In this document: positions 42,940 through 51,423 of the stretch, piece by piece | How positions within the stretch are numbered: position 1 is the stretch's first letter | Layout: each line of letters starts with the position of its first letter | Assembly (NCBI RefSeq): GCF_041261205.1 | Contig: NZ_JBGCCH010000001.1 | Coordinates: 124,001-188,000 of the forward strand | Direction of reading: 5' to 3' | Length of the DNA stretch: 64,000 nt | Origin: Catenulispora sp. MAP5-51 | GTDB lineage: Bacteria; Actinomycetota; Actinomycetes; Streptomycetales; Catenulisporaceae | Notes under the pieces: generated by a model | Databases searched by the model: none | Told to the model about the DNA's origin: nothing | The model's input: the letters and a program-made list of their open reading frames with translations, nothing else | Program-made: the position numbers and the translations under genes

Positions 42940-42954
42940 TTCCATACTGTGGAA
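42940..42954. promoter_or_regulatory. Probable IclR operator
   Basis: TTCCATACTGTGGAA is a perfect 5-bp dyad (TTCCA-N5-TGGAA) 12 bases upstream of the IclR ATG. Related half-sites GTGTGGAC (near 42998) and TAGTGGAAG (near 43047) recur in the same gap, as would be expected for cooperative IclR binding. The 181 bases from 42929 to the leader peptide contain nothing else I recognise. Confidence 0.5.
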
Positions 42955-43109
42955 GCTCTGGGTGCTGTCAACGTGTCTGGCACCGAACTAATCCCGCAGT
43001 GTGGACGATTCTCGTGCGGCGATTGTCTTCGCTCGTCTCCTCCCGGATAGTGGAAGCCAGGCGCCCGGTCGGTGCCACATCGGGATGGGGAGCTGAGGGG
43101 AGGACCGCG

Positions 43110-43232
43110 ATGTACGGATACGTAACCGGCCCTCTGCGTCCGCGGCCTGCCCGCCCGCCGGTCCGGCTCGTTCTGACCGTGCGACGCCATGTCGATCTGG
43201 TGCGCGTCTCCAGCGCGATCTGTCCGGTCTGA
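43110..43232 (+). CDS. Cysteine-type regulatory leader peptide (40 aa)
   Basis: A 40-codon ORF with GGGGAGGA just upstream of its ATG. The peptide ends VRRHVDLVRVSSAICPV. The R-R-H-x-D-L-x-R-x-S-S-A-x-C ending is the one seen in many actinobacterial putative leader peptides placed ahead of sulfur-assimilation and sulfonate-transport operons. Translation of the late Cys codon is thought to sense cysteinyl-tRNA supply. Here it lies 192 bases ahead of the desulfinase/ABC operon, exactly the expected context. The control mechanism itself is inference; I see no clear terminator/antiterminator pair. Confidence 0.8.
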   Translation: MYGYVTGPLRPRPARPPVRLVLTVRRHVDLVRVSSAICPV

Positions 43233-43244
43233 TCTCATCGGCGG

Positions 43245-43288
43245 GCTCTGCGTCTCTCTTTGACAGGCTCTGCGTCTCTCATTGACAG
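43245..43288 (+). repeat. 22-bp tandem direct repeat after the leader peptide
   Basis: Two adjoining 22-base copies (43245-43266 and 43267-43288) differing at one position, followed by a partial third copy GCTCTGTGCC. Each copy ends in TTGACAG, a perfect -35 hexamer, but no -10 box is found at the right distance. It lies 12 bases after the leader stop and could be part of an attenuation structure or a protein-binding array. The remainder of the gap to 43424 is pyrimidine-rich without recognisable signals. Confidence 0.65.
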
Positions 43289-43424
43289 GCTCTGTGCCCC
43301 GAACCGATCTCTTCGTCGCCCCCGCGCTCCTGTCGCGTTTCTTCTTCTTCGCCGTCCGGCGCCGCCCTGCGTTCTTCAGTGCTGCGCCGGTGCGTCCACC
43401 GCGTCCACCTGTGAGGACACCGCC

Positions 43425-44429
43425 ATGCCCGCATCCGCCACCTCGCTCGACACACTGTGGTTCACCCGCTGCCCGGTCCCTACTGCCACCGGCATCGCCG
43501 CCGACCGGGGCTGGCTGGCCGCCGAATTCGCCGCCGACGGCCTGGTGGTCCGCTCGCTCCAGGACGCCGGCGGCGACGTACCGCGCGAGCGGCACTTCAC
43601 CCACGCGCTGACCGGTCTGTTCCGGGAGGGCGGGAACGTCCCCGCGCTGTGGGCGCGGGCGGCGGGGGAGCCGACTCGGCTGATCGGGCTGACCTGGATC
43701 GAGGAGCGGCAGGCGATCCTGGTGCGCGCCGAGGACCGCGGGCGTGTCGCCGAACCGGCCGATCTGGCCGGACTCAGGATCGCGGTTCCGCGCCGCGAGA
43801 TCGCGATCGACTTCTGGCGCGCGATGGCGCTGGCCGGGTTCCACGGCGCGCTGGCCGCCGCCGGGCTCGGCCTGGCCGATGTCACACCGGTGGAGGTCGT
43901 CGCGGCGCCGTCGGCGGGACAGTGGATCGCAGAGCTCGAAGCGCTGCGCGACGGCCGGGTCGACGCCGTGTACGTCAAGGGCGCGCTGGCGGTGGAGGCC
44001 GCGGCGGCGCACGGCGCGGTCATCGGCATCGATCTGGACACCTTCGAGGACCCGGCGGTGCGGATCAACAACGGGACGCCGCGCCCCGTGACCGTCCACC
44101 AGGACTTGCTGGACCGGCATCCCAACCTGGTCGTGCGCTTCCTGCGGGTGCTGGTCGAGGCCGCCGACTGGGCCGGCTCGCACCCCGACGACCTGGCCCG
44201 GATCCTGGCCGCCGAGACCGGCGCCGGGCCCGAGGGCGTGGCCGGCGCCTATCGCGGCGCGGGGTCCTCCGACCTGCATCTGGACCTGTCCGACCACCGC
44301 CTGGAGCTGCTGGCGCGGCAGGAGCGCTTCCTGCGCGGCCAGGGCTTCCTGGCCGGCCCGGTGGACGTCGCGGCCTGGGCCGCGCCCGAGCCGCTGGCCG
44401 CCGCCCGGTCGCTGGCGGCAGCACGCTGA
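43425..44429 (+). CDS. DszB-like sulfinate desulfinase / SsuA-fold protein
   Basis: A 334-aa protein of the periplasmic-binding fold but without signal peptide. LWFTRCPVPTATGIAA aligns with the NCPVPN segment of DszB (2'-hydroxybiphenyl-2-sulfinate desulfinase), placing Cys16 at DszB Cys27. ERHFTHALTGLFREGGNVPA gives His57 and Arg67 at the positions of DszB His60 and Arg70, with the same 10-residue spacing. DszB hydrolyses an aryl sulfinate to sulfite. The C-terminus (RFLRGQGFLAGPVDVAAWAA) also resembles DszB. It heads an operon with sulfonate-type transport and monooxygenase genes, so release of sulfite from a C-S compound is likely. GAGGA precedes ATG 43425. The substrate is unknown; a cytoplasmic binding protein is the alternative. 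Confidence 0.7.
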   Translation: MPASATSLDTLWFTRCPVPTATGIAADRGWLAAEFAADGLVVRSLQDAGGDVPRERHFTHALTGLFREGGNVPALWARAAGEPTRLIGLTWIEERQAILVRAEDRGRVAEPADLAGLRIAVPRREIAIDFWRAMALAGFHGALAAAGLGLADVTPVEVVAAPSAGQWIAELEALRDGRVDAVYVKGALAVEAAAAHGAVIGIDLDTFEDPAVRINNGTPRPVTVHQDLLDRHPNLVVRFLRVLVEAADWAGSHPDDLARILAAETGAGPEGVAGAYRGAGSSDLHLDLSDHRLELLARQERFLRGQGFLAGPVDVAAWAAPEPLAAARSLAAAR

Positions 44430-44479
44430 TCCGCCTCCCGCGCCGCCTTTCCATTTCCCATCCTGACAAGGAACCCCTG

Positions 44480-45517
44480 ATGAATGCTTCGATCCGCCGG
44501 ATATCCGCCGTCCTCACCGCGGCTCTCTTCGCCACTTCCGCAGCCGCCTGCTCCTCCTCGAAGTCCGCCTCCTCGCAGGATCCGCACACCGGCGCCGCCG
44601 CGCTCGCCGGCTCGGGCAGCGTCACGATCCGCATCCCGGACCCCGGCAACTCCGGCGCGCTCGCGCTGGGCAAGAAGGACGGCAGCCTGGCCGCCGCGCT
44701 GGCCAAGGTCGGCGCCAAGGTCGCCTGGACCGGCAGCGCCGGCGCCTTCGCCCCCGCGGCGCAGGAGCTGGACGGGGACCAGCTGGACGTTGCCGAGGGC
44801 TCCATCACCTCCGCCGTCGCCGCGCTCGCCCAGAAACCCGGCTTCAAGCTGTTCGCCGCCGTCGCCCCGGACAAGGTCGGCGAGGGCATCCTGGTGAAGG
44901 ACAACTCCGGCATCAACAGCGTCGCGGACCTGGCCGGCAAGAAGGTCGTGGTCTGGCACGGCGGCTCCAGCGAGTACCTGTTGCTCAAGGCCCTGGCACA
45001 GAACCACATCCCGGACTCCTCGGTCCAGCGGGTGTACCTGCAGCCGAACCAGAGCGCGGCGGTCCTGCACTCCGGCCAGGTCGACGCCTGGGCCACCTGG
45101 GCCACCTTCTCGATCTCCGAACGCGCCAACGCCGGCGAGCACTTCCTGGTCACCGGCGGCGACATCGGCTCGCAGAACTACGCGGTCTGGGCCGTGCGCA
45201 ACGAGTTCGCGACCGCGCACCCCGCAGTGGTGAAGGCGCTCTATGACTACCTGCACGATGCCGAGACCAAGCAGGCGCAGAACCCTGAGGCCTACATCAA
45301 CGTATTCCACACCTCCGGCCCGGACGCCGTGTCCGGCAAGGAGAAGGACCTGACGATCGCCGACTACAAGGCAGGCAGCCCAACCTCCCCGATCACCGCC
45401 GCGGACCAGGCGAACTTCAAGGAGGTCGCCCAGTTCTTCGCCGACGAGAAGGTGACGCCCGGCGTGGTCGACCTCGCCCCGAACGTGTTCGACGTGACGA
45501 CCCTGGCGGGGTCGTGA
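44480..45517 (+). CDS. ABC transporter substrate-binding lipoprotein (SsuA/NMT1 type)
   Basis: A 345-aa lipoprotein. The signal peptide ends in a lipobox, ATSAAACSSSK, with Cys24 as lipid site. The mature protein has SVTIRIPDPGNSGALALGKK, GEGILVKDNSGINSVADLAG then KKVVVWHGGSSEYLLLKALA, and VDAWATWATFSISE, the pattern of sulfonate/nitrate/taurine binding proteins. It would deliver an organosulfur compound to the membrane partner encoded next. AAGGAA stands before the ATG. Confidence 0.85.
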   Translation: MNASIRRISAVLTAALFATSAAACSSSKSASSQDPHTGAAALAGSGSVTIRIPDPGNSGALALGKKDGSLAAALAKVGAKVAWTGSAGAFAPAAQELDGDQLDVAEGSITSAVAALAQKPGFKLFAAVAPDKVGEGILVKDNSGINSVADLAGKKVVVWHGGSSEYLLLKALAQNHIPDSSVQRVYLQPNQSAAVLHSGQVDAWATWATFSISERANAGEHFLVTGGDIGSQNYAVWAVRNEFATAHPAVVKALYDYLHDAETKQAQNPEAYINVFHTSGPDAVSGKEKDLTIADYKAGSPTSPITAADQANFKEVAQFFADEKVTPGVVDLAPNVFDVTTLAGS

Positions 45518-46395
45518 TGACGGCGCTGGATACCAAGGCCGGTGAACCGATCTCGCCTGCCGAGCCGATCGCTTCAGCCGCACCCCTTGACCTCGTCACC
45601 CCGCACGTCCGCCGCACCCGCCGCCGCCCCCGCGGCCTGGCCTTCGTGCTGCGCGCGCTGGGTCCGCTGGTCATCCTGGCCGGCTGGTGGACCGCCTCGG
45701 CGACCGGTGTCCTGACCAAGGACCTGCTCGCCTCGCCGCCGGACGTGCTGCGGCAGGCGGTCGACCTGTGGCGCAGCGGCCAGTTGTCCCAGGCACTCAC
45801 CGTCTCCCTGGCCCGCGCCGGGACGGGCTTGCTGCTGGGCGTCACGGCCGGGCTCGTGCTCGGTGTCGCGGCGGGCTTCTCGCGCGTCGGCGACGACCTG
45901 CTCGACTCGGCCATGCAGACCCTGCGGGCCCTGCCGTTCCTGTCCCTGGTGCCGCTGTTCATGGTGTGGTTCGGCATCGGCGAGGCCGCCCGGATCATCC
46001 TGATCGCGGTGGCCACGACCTTCCCGATGTACGTGTCGACCTCCGGTGCGGTGCGCAGTGCCGATCCCAAGCTGGTGGAGGCGGCACGCGCCTTCGGGCT
46101 GGGCCGGCTGGCCACGGTCCGGCGGATCGTGCTGCCCGGCGCGCTGCCCGCGATCCTGTCGGGCCTGCGGTTGTCCACCACGCTGAGCGTCATCGCCCTG
46201 ATCGCCGCCGAGGAGATCAACTCCACCGCCGGCCTGGGCTACCTGATGGCGCAGGCGCAGGACTTCTCCCGGACCGACATCCTGACCGTCTGCATCCTCA
46301 TCTACGGTCTGCTCGGCCTGGCCGCCGACGTCCTCATCAGGGCCCTGGAACGCGTCCTGATGCCCTGGCGCAACGCGGTGGGAGGCACCCGATGA
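45517..46395 (+). CDS. ABC transporter permease (SsuC type)
   Basis: A 292-aa permease with about six helices. The EAA loop reads LVEAARAFGLGRLATVRRIV with LPGALPAILSGLRLS, typical of SsuC/TauC. The first 45 residues are a cytoplasmic extension rich in Arg/Pro. The stop of the binding protein overlaps the start (GTGATGACG; GTG 45514 is also possible). It forms the channel of the importer with the neighbouring lipoprotein and ATPase. Confidence 0.85.
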   Translation: MTALDTKAGEPISPAEPIASAAPLDLVTPHVRRTRRRPRGLAFVLRALGPLVILAGWWTASATGVLTKDLLASPPDVLRQAVDLWRSGQLSQALTVSLARAGTGLLLGVTAGLVLGVAAGFSRVGDDLLDSAMQTLRALPFLSLVPLFMVWFGIGEAARIILIAVATTFPMYVSTSGAVRSADPKLVEAARAFGLGRLATVRRIVLPGALPAILSGLRLSTTLSVIALIAAEEINSTAGLGYLMAQAQDFSRTDILTVCILIYGLLGLAADVLIRALERVLMPWRNAVGGTR

Positions 46396-47114
46396 GCACG
46401 GCTGTGCAGATCAAGGGCGTCCGGCGCGAGTTCGGCGGACGGACCGTGCTCGACGGCGTGGATCTGGAGATCCGGCGCGGGGAGTTCGTGGCGCTGCTCG
46501 GCGCCAGCGGTTCGGGCAAGACCACGCTGCTGCGGCTGCTGGCCGGGCTGGACCGGCCCGACGGCGGCGAGGTCCTGGTGCCCCGGCAGCGGACCGTGGT
46601 GTTCCAGGAGCCGCGCCTGATCCCGTCGCAGCGGGTGCTGGGCAACGTCGCGCTCGGCCTGCCGCGCGGGGCCGCCACCCGGGCCACCGCCCTGGCGGCG
46701 CTGGCCGAGGTGGGCCTGGCCGGCCACGCCCGCGCCTGGCCCGCGACCCTGTCCGGCGGGGAGGCCCAGCGCGTGGCGCTGGCCCGGGCCCTGGTGCGCG
46801 AACCCGGGCTGCTGCTGCTCGACGAGCCGTTCGCGGCGCTGGACGCGCTGACCCGCCTGAAGATGCAGGACCTGGTGGCCGACCTGGTCGCCCGGCACCG
46901 TCCGGCGGTGCTGCTGGTGACCCACGACGTCGAGGAGGCGATCCGGCTCGCGGACCGCGTCGTGGTGCTCGGCGGGGGAGGGCGGCTGGTCCTCGACGAG
47001 CCGGTCGGCCTGAGCCGGCCCCGTGACGACGCCGATCCGGCCTTCCCCGTGCTGCGTCGCCGGCTGCTGGCCGAACTCGGCGTGACGTCGGTCGGCCGAC
47101 AGGACGCCGCATGA
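46392..47114 (+). CDS. ABC transporter ATP-binding protein (SsuB type)
   Basis: A 240-aa ATPase. Walker A GASGSGKTT, Q-loop VVFQEPRLIPSQRV, signature LSGGEAQRVALARAL, Walker B LLLLDEPFAALDAL and switch LLVTHDVEEAIRLADRVVVL match SsuB/TauB. Overlaps by 4 bases with genes on both sides. It powers the organosulfur importer. Confidence 0.9.
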   Translation: MSTAVQIKGVRREFGGRTVLDGVDLEIRRGEFVALLGASGSGKTTLLRLLAGLDRPDGGEVLVPRQRTVVFQEPRLIPSQRVLGNVALGLPRGAATRATALAALAEVGLAGHARAWPATLSGGEAQRVALARALVREPGLLLLDEPFAALDALTRLKMQDLVADLVARHRPAVLLVTHDVEEAIRLADRVVVLGGGGRLVLDEPVGLSRPRDDADPAFPVLRRRLLAELGVTSVGRQDAA

Positions 47115-48340
47115 CGGTCCTCGACGACGCCCGGGAGCTGCGGCCGGACCTGGCTCGCCTGCGCCGCGACCTGCACGCGGACCCCGAGATCGGCCTGCAC
47201 CTGCCGCGTACCCAGGAGAAAATCCTGGCCGCGCTTGACGGTCTCGGTCTGGAGGTCACACTTGGCGAAGCTCTGACCTCGGTCACCGCGGTGGTGCGCG
47301 CCTCAAAACCGGCGCCAACCTCCACACCGGCTGCTCCCATCCTGCTGCGGGCCGACCTCGACGCGCTCCCGCTGACCGAAGCCACCGGCCTGGACTTCGC
47401 CTCCCGAACCCCGGGCGCGGCCCACGCCTGCGGCCACGACCTGCACGCGGCGATGCTCGTCGGCGCGGCCAGGCTCCTCGCCGCTCGTCGCGACCGGCTG
47501 CCCGGGGACGTGATCCTGATGTTCCAGCCCGGCGAGGAAGGACACGACGGCGCGCGGCTGATGCTGGAGGAAGGGCTGCTCGACGCCGCCGGAACCCGGC
47601 CCGCGGCCGCCTACGCGCTGCACGCGTCGTCCTCCTCTCCGCTCGGCCGCTTCGGTACCCGCTCCGGTCCGGCCCTGGCCGCGTCCGGAACCGTCGAGGT
47701 GGTGTTCCGCGGCAGCGGCGGGCACGGCGCCTGGCCGCACGCCGCCCGCGACCCGATCCCGGCCCTCGGCGCGGCGATCGGCGCTTTGCAGACCATGGTC
47801 ACCCGGCGCTTCGACGCCCTGGAACCGGTGCTGGTCTCGGTCGGCCGGGTGTCGGCGGGCACCGCGCCGAACATCGTGCCGGACACCGCGCACCTGGCAG
47901 CCACCCTGCGGGCCTTCAGCGACGACGCCCACCGGCGCCTGGCCGCCGAGATCGAGCGCGTCGTCCACGGCATCGCCGCCGCGCACGGTGTCGAAGCCGA
48001 GGTCGTGCACAGCGAGGGCTACCCGGTGACGGTAAACGCCCCGGACGCCGCGGACTTCGTCGCCGACACCTGCGCCGAGGTGTTCGGCGCTGAACGCCAC
48101 GCCGCCGCCGAACGGCCGGCGCTGGTCTCCGACGACATCGGGCGCGTGCTGGCCGAGGTGCCCGGCGCGATGGTGTCGATCGGTGCCCGTCCGCGGGACC
48201 TGGACGCCGAACGCGCCGCGCCCAACCACTCGCCGCTGGCCGTCTTCGACGACACCGTCCTGGCCGACGGCGCCGCGCTGCTCGCCGAACTCGCGTTGCG
48301 ATCGCCCCGCAAGAACTCAGAAGGAAGACCCCTGATATGA
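47111..48340 (+). CDS. M20 family amidohydrolase
   Basis: A 409-aa M20D-type metallohydrolase. ELRPDLARLRRDLHADPEIG begins the domain; LLRADLDALPLTEATGLDFA, AHACGHDLHAAMLVGAARLL and MFQPGEEGHDGARLMLEEGL carry the metal-binding Asp, Cys/His and Glu residues. Members cleave N-acyl or amide bonds of amino acid conjugates. In this operon it could release a cysteine- or sulfonate-type moiety from an imported conjugate. Overlapping ATGA on both sides shows that it is an integral part of the operon. Confidence 0.85.
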   Translation: MTVLDDARELRPDLARLRRDLHADPEIGLHLPRTQEKILAALDGLGLEVTLGEALTSVTAVVRASKPAPTSTPAAPILLRADLDALPLTEATGLDFASRTPGAAHACGHDLHAAMLVGAARLLAARRDRLPGDVILMFQPGEEGHDGARLMLEEGLLDAAGTRPAAAYALHASSSSPLGRFGTRSGPALAASGTVEVVFRGSGGHGAWPHAARDPIPALGAAIGALQTMVTRRFDALEPVLVSVGRVSAGTAPNIVPDTAHLAATLRAFSDDAHRRLAAEIERVVHGIAAAHGVEAEVVHSEGYPVTVNAPDAADFVADTCAEVFGAERHAAAERPALVSDDIGRVLAEVPGAMVSIGARPRDLDAERAAPNHSPLAVFDDTVLADGAALLAELALRSPRKNSEGRPLI

Positions 48341-48867
48341 GCCGCATCCACATAGTGCTGCCTCCGGCGGCCGAGGCCCCGCCGCCGGTCACGCTCCCGG
48401 ACTTCATCACCGACCTGCGCCCCGCCGCGTCCGATCCGTTCCTGGCTCTGGCCAAGGCCGCCGATCTCGCCGGGCTGGCCGGCGTCGTCGTGCCCTACGA
48501 TCCCGAAGGTCCCGAACCCCTGGTCACCGCTGCGGGATTGCTGCGGGCGACTCGGCACATCACGGTCTTCGCCGGCATCCAGCCGTGGATCGCCACCCCG
48601 CAGTACACGGCGAAGCTGTCGGCCACGCTGCAACGCTTCTCCGGCGGACGCCTCGGCTGGTACCTGGACGACGACGCCGAATCCGCGGCGTTCGTCGAGA
48701 CCGCGCGCGACTTCTGGCAGCGTCCCGACGGCCTGCCCGAAGTGCTGTCCGAGCACGCGTTCCCGCGTATCGCGTTCGCAGGGAACGAAGAGTCCTTCCT
48801 CGCGGTGAGCCACGACCCCGGCGAGGTCTACCGGATCGGCGAAAGGGAGCCGGCCCATGTCGGTTGA
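48337..48867 (+). CDS. Half-size luciferase-like monooxygenase homologue
   Basis: A 176-aa protein, about half the usual 330-380 aa of this family. It keeps FLALAKAADLAGLAGVVVPY, ITVFAGIQPWIATPQYTAKL and SATLQRFSGGRLGWYL, the first part of the barrel including the start of the FMN/substrate region. It ends soon after, with VYRIGEREPAHVG. Both ends are coupled to neighbours (ATGA at 48337; 11-base overlap with the next gene), so it is a real gene. It may have arisen by internal deletion, or act as an accessory subunit of the full-length monooxygenase next door. Confidence 0.65.
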   Translation: MSRIHIVLPPAAEAPPPVTLPDFITDLRPAASDPFLALAKAADLAGLAGVVVPYDPEGPEPLVTAAGLLRATRHITVFAGIQPWIATPQYTAKLSATLQRFSGGRLGWYLDDDAESAAFVETARDFWQRPDGLPEVLSEHAFPRIAFAGNEESFLAVSHDPGEVYRIGEREPAHVG

Positions 48868-50005
48868 CATCTATTGGCGCATCGCGATGGAGGGCGACCA
48901 GAAGTCGCTGTACGAGCCGGGCAGCACCCGGGGCGGATTCGCCCCGCATCTGTCCGGCGGGCTGGCTCCCGGCCGCAACCGCGACCACGGTGCGGACGAC
49001 GGCTTCACCCACGCCGATTACATGGCCGAAGTGGTCCGAGCTTCGGAGGAATCAGGCTTCGTCGGCGGCCTGCTGCCATCCTTCCCGCACACCGACGACC
49101 CCTGGGCCGCCGCCGCGACCCTGGCCGCCCAGTCGCGGAACTACCGGTTCATGGTCGCCTTCCAGCCCGGGTTCCTGCATCCGGTGCAGGCCGCACGGAT
49201 GTCGGCGACGCTGCAGAAGGCCACCGGGGGACGCCTGGTCTACAACATCATCTCCGGCGGCGGCGGACCGGCGCAGCTGTGGTGGGGCGACACCACCGGG
49301 CACGACGACCGCTACGCGCGCACCTCGGAGTTCCTCGACGTCCTCAAGGGTGTGTGGACCGGCGACGGCCTGTTCCAGCACGACGGGCGCTTCTACCAGG
49401 TCACCGACGGCGGGCTGCCCCCGACGCTGGCCGGGCAGCCGTTCCCGGAGATCTTCTTCTCCGGCTCGTCCCCGGCGGCGATCGAGGCCGCCGGGCGTCA
49501 TGCGGACTACTACCTGTCGTGGCTGGAGCCGTTCGAGGCGCTGGCCGCGAAGTTCGCGGCGGTGCGCGAGCGCAGTCCGAAGCCGCCGAAGTTCGCCGTC
49601 CGGATCGACATCCTGGCGCGCGAGACCGAGGAAGAGGCCTGGGACGTCATCCGGCGCGGCTGGGCCGGGCTGCCCGAGGAGGGTGCTGAGGGCTCGGCGG
49701 CCGAGCGCGAGGGCGGAGCGTCCGGGGACTCGGTCGGCTGGCGGCGCAGCCAGGACTTCACCGCCGGCGCCGACGGCTCCCACCGCGCGCTGGAAGTGGC
49801 GCCGAACGTCTGGGGCGGCTTCCACCGGCTGCGCCCGGGACCCGCCTTCGGCCTGGTCGGCGACTACCGCCAGGTCGCCGACCGGCTCAACGAACTGATC
49901 GCGCTCGGCGTGGACGCCTTCATCCTCGCCGGAGTCCCGCACCTGGAAGAGGCGCGCCGGGTAGGCCGCCACGTCCTGCCCCTGTTGAAAGGAAACCCGC
50001 AATGA
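48857..50005 (+). CDS. ssuD: FMNH2-dependent alkanesulfonate monooxygenase (SsuD-like)
   Basis: A 382-aa luciferase-like enzyme. MAEVVRASEESGFVGGLLPS, FMVAFQPGFLHPVQAARMSA, TLQKATGGRLVYNIISGGGG and EFLDVLKGVWTGDGLFQHDG then GRFYQV match SsuD, including the conserved Arg/His area of the FMN phosphate site. It oxidises a sulfonate to an aldehyde and sulfite with reduced FMN and oxygen. An acidic insert (EGAEGSAAEREGGASGDS) near residue 280 is unusual. No flavin reductase is seen in the operon. A sulfone monooxygenase role is a close alternative. Confidence 0.85.
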   Translation: MSVDIYWRIAMEGDQKSLYEPGSTRGGFAPHLSGGLAPGRNRDHGADDGFTHADYMAEVVRASEESGFVGGLLPSFPHTDDPWAAAATLAAQSRNYRFMVAFQPGFLHPVQAARMSATLQKATGGRLVYNIISGGGGPAQLWWGDTTGHDDRYARTSEFLDVLKGVWTGDGLFQHDGRFYQVTDGGLPPTLAGQPFPEIFFSGSSPAAIEAAGRHADYYLSWLEPFEALAAKFAAVRERSPKPPKFAVRIDILARETEEEAWDVIRRGWAGLPEEGAEGSAAEREGGASGDSVGWRRSQDFTAGADGSHRALEVAPNVWGGFHRLRPGPAFGLVGDYRQVADRLNELIALGVDAFILAGVPHLEEARRVGRHVLPLLKGNPQ

Positions 50006-50916
50006 CCGTCCGCGTCGGCTACTTCCCGCAGAACAACTCGCTGTTCGTGCTGCGCCACCTCGGCATCCTGGAGCAGCGGCTCCCCGGCGTCGAGTGGGTC
50101 GACCTGCGCAGCCTGGAGCACGGCCCCCGCGTGGACCCGACCCGTGCACTGCCCTCGGCCCACGGCGACCACCTGTTCGACGGCGGCTACGACTTCATCG
50201 GCACCGGCTCCACCCCGCCGGTCACCGCGCAGGCCAAGGGGCACGACATCGTCTACGTCGCGGTCTCCGGCCCCCGCGTGGAGAACGGCCGCCTGGTCGT
50301 GCACGCCGACTCCGACATCGCCGACCCCGGGGGCCTGAAGGGCAGGCGCGTCGCCCTCGGCCACGGATCCTGGCAGACCACGCTGCTGCTCCTGGCGCTG
50401 GAGAAGGCGGGCCTGGGCTGGTCCGACATCACGCCGGTCGACGTCTACGGCGACGCCGCCGAGCGCTTCCTGGCCCGCGAGGTCGACGCCTGGGTCGGCT
50501 CCTACCCGTACCTGACGAAGGTCGAGGAGCAGACGCAGATCAGGGAACTGATCCCCACTGACGGCCTGTTCAGCCACCGCTCACTGTGGTTCACCAGCCG
50601 CGCCTTCGCGACCGACCGCCGCGACGACCTCGCCGCGATCATCGCGGCCCTCCAGGAGGCCGACGCCTGGACCGCCGCCCACCCGGCCGAGGCGGCGGAG
50701 TTCTTCGCCGCCGACGACGGCCGCCCGGCCGCCGAATGGGAGCACGCGCTGCGCACCCGCCCCTGGGGCCTGCTCCCGCTGGACGCCGATTTCGTCGCCG
50801 AGCAGCAGCACGCCGCGGACCTGTTCTTCGCCAACGGTCTGATCGAGCGGTCGGTGACGGTGGCCGACGCCGTGTCGGAGGAGATCGGGGAGATCGTGCG
50901 GGGGACGGCGGGCTGA
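50002..50916 (+). CDS. SsuA-like protein without signal peptide
   Basis: A 304-aa protein of the sulfonate/nitrate binding fold. VRVGYFPQNNSLFVLRHLGI, FIGTGSTPPVTAQAKGHDIV and GRRVALGHGSWQTTLLLLAL are typical of SsuA-type proteins, but it starts directly with MTVRVGYFPQ and has no signal sequence. It lacks the C-P-V-P and H-F-T motifs of the desulfinase at 43425. It may bind a substrate in the cytoplasm or be an enzyme of unknown reaction. The start overlaps the ssuD-like gene; it ends the operon. Confidence 0.75.
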   Translation: MTVRVGYFPQNNSLFVLRHLGILEQRLPGVEWVDLRSLEHGPRVDPTRALPSAHGDHLFDGGYDFIGTGSTPPVTAQAKGHDIVYVAVSGPRVENGRLVVHADSDIADPGGLKGRRVALGHGSWQTTLLLLALEKAGLGWSDITPVDVYGDAAERFLAREVDAWVGSYPYLTKVEEQTQIRELIPTDGLFSHRSLWFTSRAFATDRRDDLAAIIAALQEADAWTAAHPAEAAEFFAADDGRPAAEWEHALRTRPWGLLPLDADFVAEQQHAADLFFANGLIERSVTVADAVSEEIGEIVRGTAG

Positions 50917-51078
50917 TGGATGCCCGCTGATTCCCGCTGATGCGCGGCGGGAGGGGATGGCATTGCAGAGCTCCATTCCCTCCCGCCTGCCCCGTTTGTG
51001 CGCTGACGACTTGGACACCAGGCACTCAGCCGAGCGTGTGTCGGCCGTCGTCGGGGCGACCGGGATCGATGGGGTGAT

Positions 51079-51423
51079 GTGCCAATGCTGTGGTTCCTCA
51101 TGCATGGGCGTCCGACGAGGGCGCAGAAGCGGCTGGCGGCCCTGGCCGAGCTGCACGCACGCGCATCGGTGCGCCAGGCCGAGGAGATCGTGGCCATCGC
51201 CTGGGCCGATCAACTGGTCTACGCGGTCCAGGCCCACCCGGGCAACCAGCAGCCGCTGGAGTACCAGCAGCTGCGCCTGATCCGGGCCGCCCGCAAGCGC
51301 GCGCGGGCCGCTGAGCGGGACCGCCGCAAGCTCCTGGAGCTCGGCGCGGACCCTTGCGACGCGGCGGAGATGCTGTCCTCGGTTCGCGATCGGCGGGCAG
51401 ACGGTCCCTCCGACGTCGGCTGA
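51079..51423 (+). CDS. Hypothetical protein (114 aa)
   Basis: A small basic helical protein. MLWFLMHGRPTRAQKRLAAL and IRAARKRARAAERDRRKLLE suggest helices rich in Arg/Ala, with a middle LEYQQLRLIRAA. GTG 51079 or ATG 51085 may be the start; no strong ribosome site is seen. No family is recognised. The stop lies in the perfect palindrome shared with the convergent gene. Confidence 0.5.
   Translation: MPMLWFLMHGRPTRAQKRLAALAELHARASVRQAEEIVAIAWADQLVYAVQAHPGNQQPLEYQQLRLIRAARKRARAAERDRRKLLELGADPCDAAEMLSSVRDRRADGPSDVG

Noticed and set aside
43245-43288. Tandem TTGACA boxes as a double promoter
   Set aside because: No TANNNT box lies 16-19 bases after either copy.
43260-43424. N-terminal extension of the DszB-like protein back to 43260
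   Set aside because: The extra residues come from the tandem repeat and pyrimidine-rich leader; ATG 43425 has GAGGA before it and starts the family homology.
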